The notes under the pieces are model-generated. The model was not told the DNA's origin and made no database searches. It worked only from the letters and a program-made list of their open reading frames with translations. The position numbers and the translations under genes were made by a program. A stretch of DNA of 44,199 bases from WJKK01 sp964638225 (GTDB taxonomy: Bacteria > Patescibacteriota > WWE3 > UBA101185 > UBA10185), in contig CAZWYL010000006.1 in NCBI GenBank assembly GCA_964638225.1, positions 1 through 44,199 on the forward strand. Direction: 5' to 3'. Shown piece after piece: positions 43,871 through 44,199 of the stretch. Position 1 is the stretch's first letter, and every line of letters starts with the position of its first letter.

Positions 43871-44199
43871 CTACTTCTCAAACAGAAACTTCTGAACATA
43901 TGCATGAATCTGCCCGTAATTCCCCGAACGAGGTAAAAGGACATATTTACCATCATAAAGAGTAAGATCCAAGGGAGAATACAATAAGCCGCCTTCCCCC
44001 GCTGTACTACGGTCATCCAAAACAACAGTACGAATTTCTTCAAATTCTAATTTTTGTGATAATAAATACATTTCCTGAATGGTTGTAAAATCAACGTTTG
44101 TTATAACCGTATCTTTATATAAATCATAAAGCTCCTTTACCTTCCTGAAATTCAGAAGCGTCTCCAACGAAGTGGCTTTATTCTTAACCGCCATAATAA
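43871..44199 (-). CDS. C-terminal part of a LytR/CpsA/Psr-like protein (cut by window edge)
   Basis: The minus-strand frame is open to the window end; about 109 residues are visible and an internal ATG at 44194 need not be the start. The tail NFRKVKELYDLYKDTVITNV...LYDGKYVLLPRSGNYGQIHAYV resembles the end of LCP domains, which attach glycopolymers to the cell wall. Only the C-terminus is seen, so the call is tentative. The 43779-43870 spacer before it contains the hairpin extension of the tRNA-Ser module. Confidence 0.55.
   Translation of the reverse strand, partial: IMAVKNKATSLETLLNFRKVKELYDLYKDTVITNVDFTTIQEMYLLSQKLEFEEIRTVVLDDRSTAGEGGLLYSPLDLTLYDGKYVLLPRSGNYGQIHAYVQKFLFEK

Overview
The window looks like part of a Candidate Phyla Radiation (Patescibacteria) genome. 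The evidence is: short, divergent rRNAs that mismatch universal primers; very compact overlapping genes; mostly small or trimmed core enzymes; a split transketolase inside a pentose-phosphate cluster; and many lineage-restricted small membrane proteins. The genetic code is standard (TGA is used as a normal stop). I cannot place the phylum more finely from the sequence alone; Microgenomates-, Katanobacteria- or Dojkabacteria-like lineages are all possible. The sequence is a draft assembly with one 100-N gap (40111-40210).

Layout. 1-10.5 kb: start of rpsA (minus, cut by the window edge), 5S, 23S and tRNA-Ala(TGC), all minus; then a glycosyltransferase (minus), a RelA/SpoT homologue (plus), tRNA-Ile(GAT) (plus), a two-helix membrane peptide (plus) and finally 16S (minus). 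The usual 16S-Ile-Ala-23S-5S operon is therefore broken. 16S is its own unit with its own processing stem and terminator, and tRNA-Ile is inverted relative to the rRNAs. 10.5-17.2 kb: a CPA2 antiporter, a polyamine aminopropyltransferase fused to an AdoMet-decarboxylase-like domain, a secreted beta-propeller/M23 peptidase, mnmA and a HEPN-type protein. 17.3-31.2 kb: a long plus-strand run with a glycosyltransferase, fpg, recF, a Fic-fold protein without the Fic motif, small membrane proteins, lgt, then rpiB, an rpe-like gene, a LOG-family gene, tkt-N, an insert, tkt-C, a PfkB kinase, a 2-hydroxyacid dehydrogenase and a DsbA/cupredoxin-fold fusion without redox residues; nth follows on minus. 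31.3-34.8 kb (minus): a G-rich structured spacer, ksgA, a UvrD/PcrA helicase and an anchored acidic protein. 34.8-44.2 kb: a DUF192 protein, metG, smpB-ssrA, a run of tRNA genes (Ser-GCT, Arg-GCG, Ala-CGC, fMet, Met, Ser-GGA), a tyrosine recombinase with altered active site, a DivIC-like protein, a sugar-phosphate nucleotidyltransferase and the tail of an LCP-like protein.

The most striking signal is not a protein. Five tRNA genes and the tmRNA gene are followed, starting at the encoded CCA, by a three-hairpin module. Hairpin A pairs the CCA (or its CA) with a downstream TGG (or TG). Hairpin 2 has a conserved form, roughly CAACG-t-AAAT ... ATTT-CGTTG, with compensatory changes and usually a bulged T. 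Hairpin B is a long, mostly perfect stem, usually with a triloop. Further copies in both orientations fill the broken rRNA spacer around tRNA-Ala and tRNA-Ile. It behaves either as a dispersed mobile palindromic element targeting tRNA 3' ends or as a dedicated RNA 3'-end signal; I do not recognise it as a described element.

A second genome-wide habit is visible: about twenty genes have a TANNNT-like -10 box (often TGN-extended) only 6-10 nt before the start codon, with no Shine-Dalgarno sequence. Leaderless mRNAs therefore seem to be the rule here, although 16S keeps its anti-SD. I used this spacing to choose several start codons (RSH, mnmA, nth, 40471, 42019).
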